Below, one piece after another: positions 14,422 to 14,584 of a DNA stretch of 14,584 nucleotides. This DNA is from Gammaproteobacteria bacterium (GTDB taxonomy: Bacteria; Pseudomonadota; Gammaproteobacteria; Steroidobacterales; Steroidobacteraceae). The notes beneath the pieces were generated by a model. The model was not told where the DNA came from. It searched no databases and saw only the letters and a program-made list of their open reading frames with translations. The stretch is taken from contig JASHYG010000245.1 in NCBI GenBank assembly GCA_030043215.1, positions 1-14,584 of the forward strand, given 5' to 3'. Within the stretch, counting starts at the first letter, position 1, and each line of letters starts with the position of its first letter. Made by a program: the position numbers and the translations under genes.

Positions 14422-14584
14422 GATGCCGGGCTCTGATTCCCCTACTGCTTGCGACGAGCCTCGCCGGCGTTGCCGCCGCCCAAACCCTGGCCGCGCAGGA
14501 CTGGCTCATGTTTGGCGGTGACGTGCAAAGCACCAGCGCCAATCTCGAGTTCACGGGCATCACCGCCGCCAACGTGACCCAGCT
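14418..14584 (+). CDS. PQQ-binding-like beta-propeller protein, N-terminus only
   Basis: Only 55 codons are visible. Residues 1-21 form a Sec signal peptide (RCR, hydrophobic core, cleavage after VAAA). The mature start QDWLMFGGDVQSTSANLEFTGITAANVTQ is the typical opening of PQQ-dependent or PQQ-like propeller proteins (W-x-M/x-F-G-G-D ... GIT-A-ANV). It is either a quinoprotein dehydrogenase or a non-enzymatic PQQ-like repeat protein; the active-site region lies outside the window. The gene is 74 bases after the second TonB_C gene and runs in the same direction. The start has no close Shine-Dalgarno, but overlaps the stop of a four-codon ORF. Confidence 0.82.
   Translation, partial: MRCRALIPLLLATSLAGVAAAQTLAAQDWLMFGGDVQSTSANLEFTGITAANVTQ

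Noticed and set aside
1..14584. CRISPR arrays, tRNAs, insertion sequences, phage or toxin-antitoxin genes
   Set aside because: No regularly spaced repeats, transposase motifs or tRNA-like cloverleaf sequences were seen by reading.

Overview
The window is GC-rich, densely coded bacterial DNA. Class I SAM methyltransferases, a Tat-exported SDR, TonB_C-domain periplasmic proteins, a WD40-like TolB-type propeller and a PQQ-like propeller suggest a soil or freshwater proteobacterium, probably a gammaproteobacterium. That placement is inference from gene content. I see no rRNA, tRNA, CRISPR array, insertion sequence or phage gene.

Left part (1-3838). A hybrid-type sensor histidine kinase (TM-GAF-PAS-HisKA-HATPase) runs off the left edge on the minus strand. 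Upstream of it, also on minus, is a TIGR03032/DUF4915-type propeller protein. That gene is divergent from a plus-strand MycE/ElmM-like Mg-dependent O-methyltransferase.

Middle part (3839-8648). On plus are a small secreted c-type cytochrome and a RimJ/RimL-like GNAT acetyltransferase. Convergent to these, on minus, is a tight three-gene operon: ArsR-type repressor, AHSA1/SRPBCC protein, class I methyltransferase. Both junctions are ATGA overlaps. It has a recognisable promoter that leaves almost no leader RNA. Further upstream on the same strand are a DUF925-type nucleotidyltransferase and a secreted alpha/beta hydrolase.

Right part (8649-14584). Six co-directional plus-strand genes run with short gaps: Tat-exported SDR, TolB-like 10-repeat propeller, VOC protein, two tandemly duplicated TonB_C/helical/beta-domain secreted proteins, and the start of a PQQ-like propeller protein that leaves the window. 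All but the VOC protein carry export signals, so this looks like a periplasmic gene set. The most unusual items are the tandem pair of secreted TonB_C proteins, whose duplication unit carries a scrap of the preceding VOC gene; strong hairpins in front of the SDR and TolB-like genes; and a four-codon ORF overlapping the start of the PQQ-like gene.
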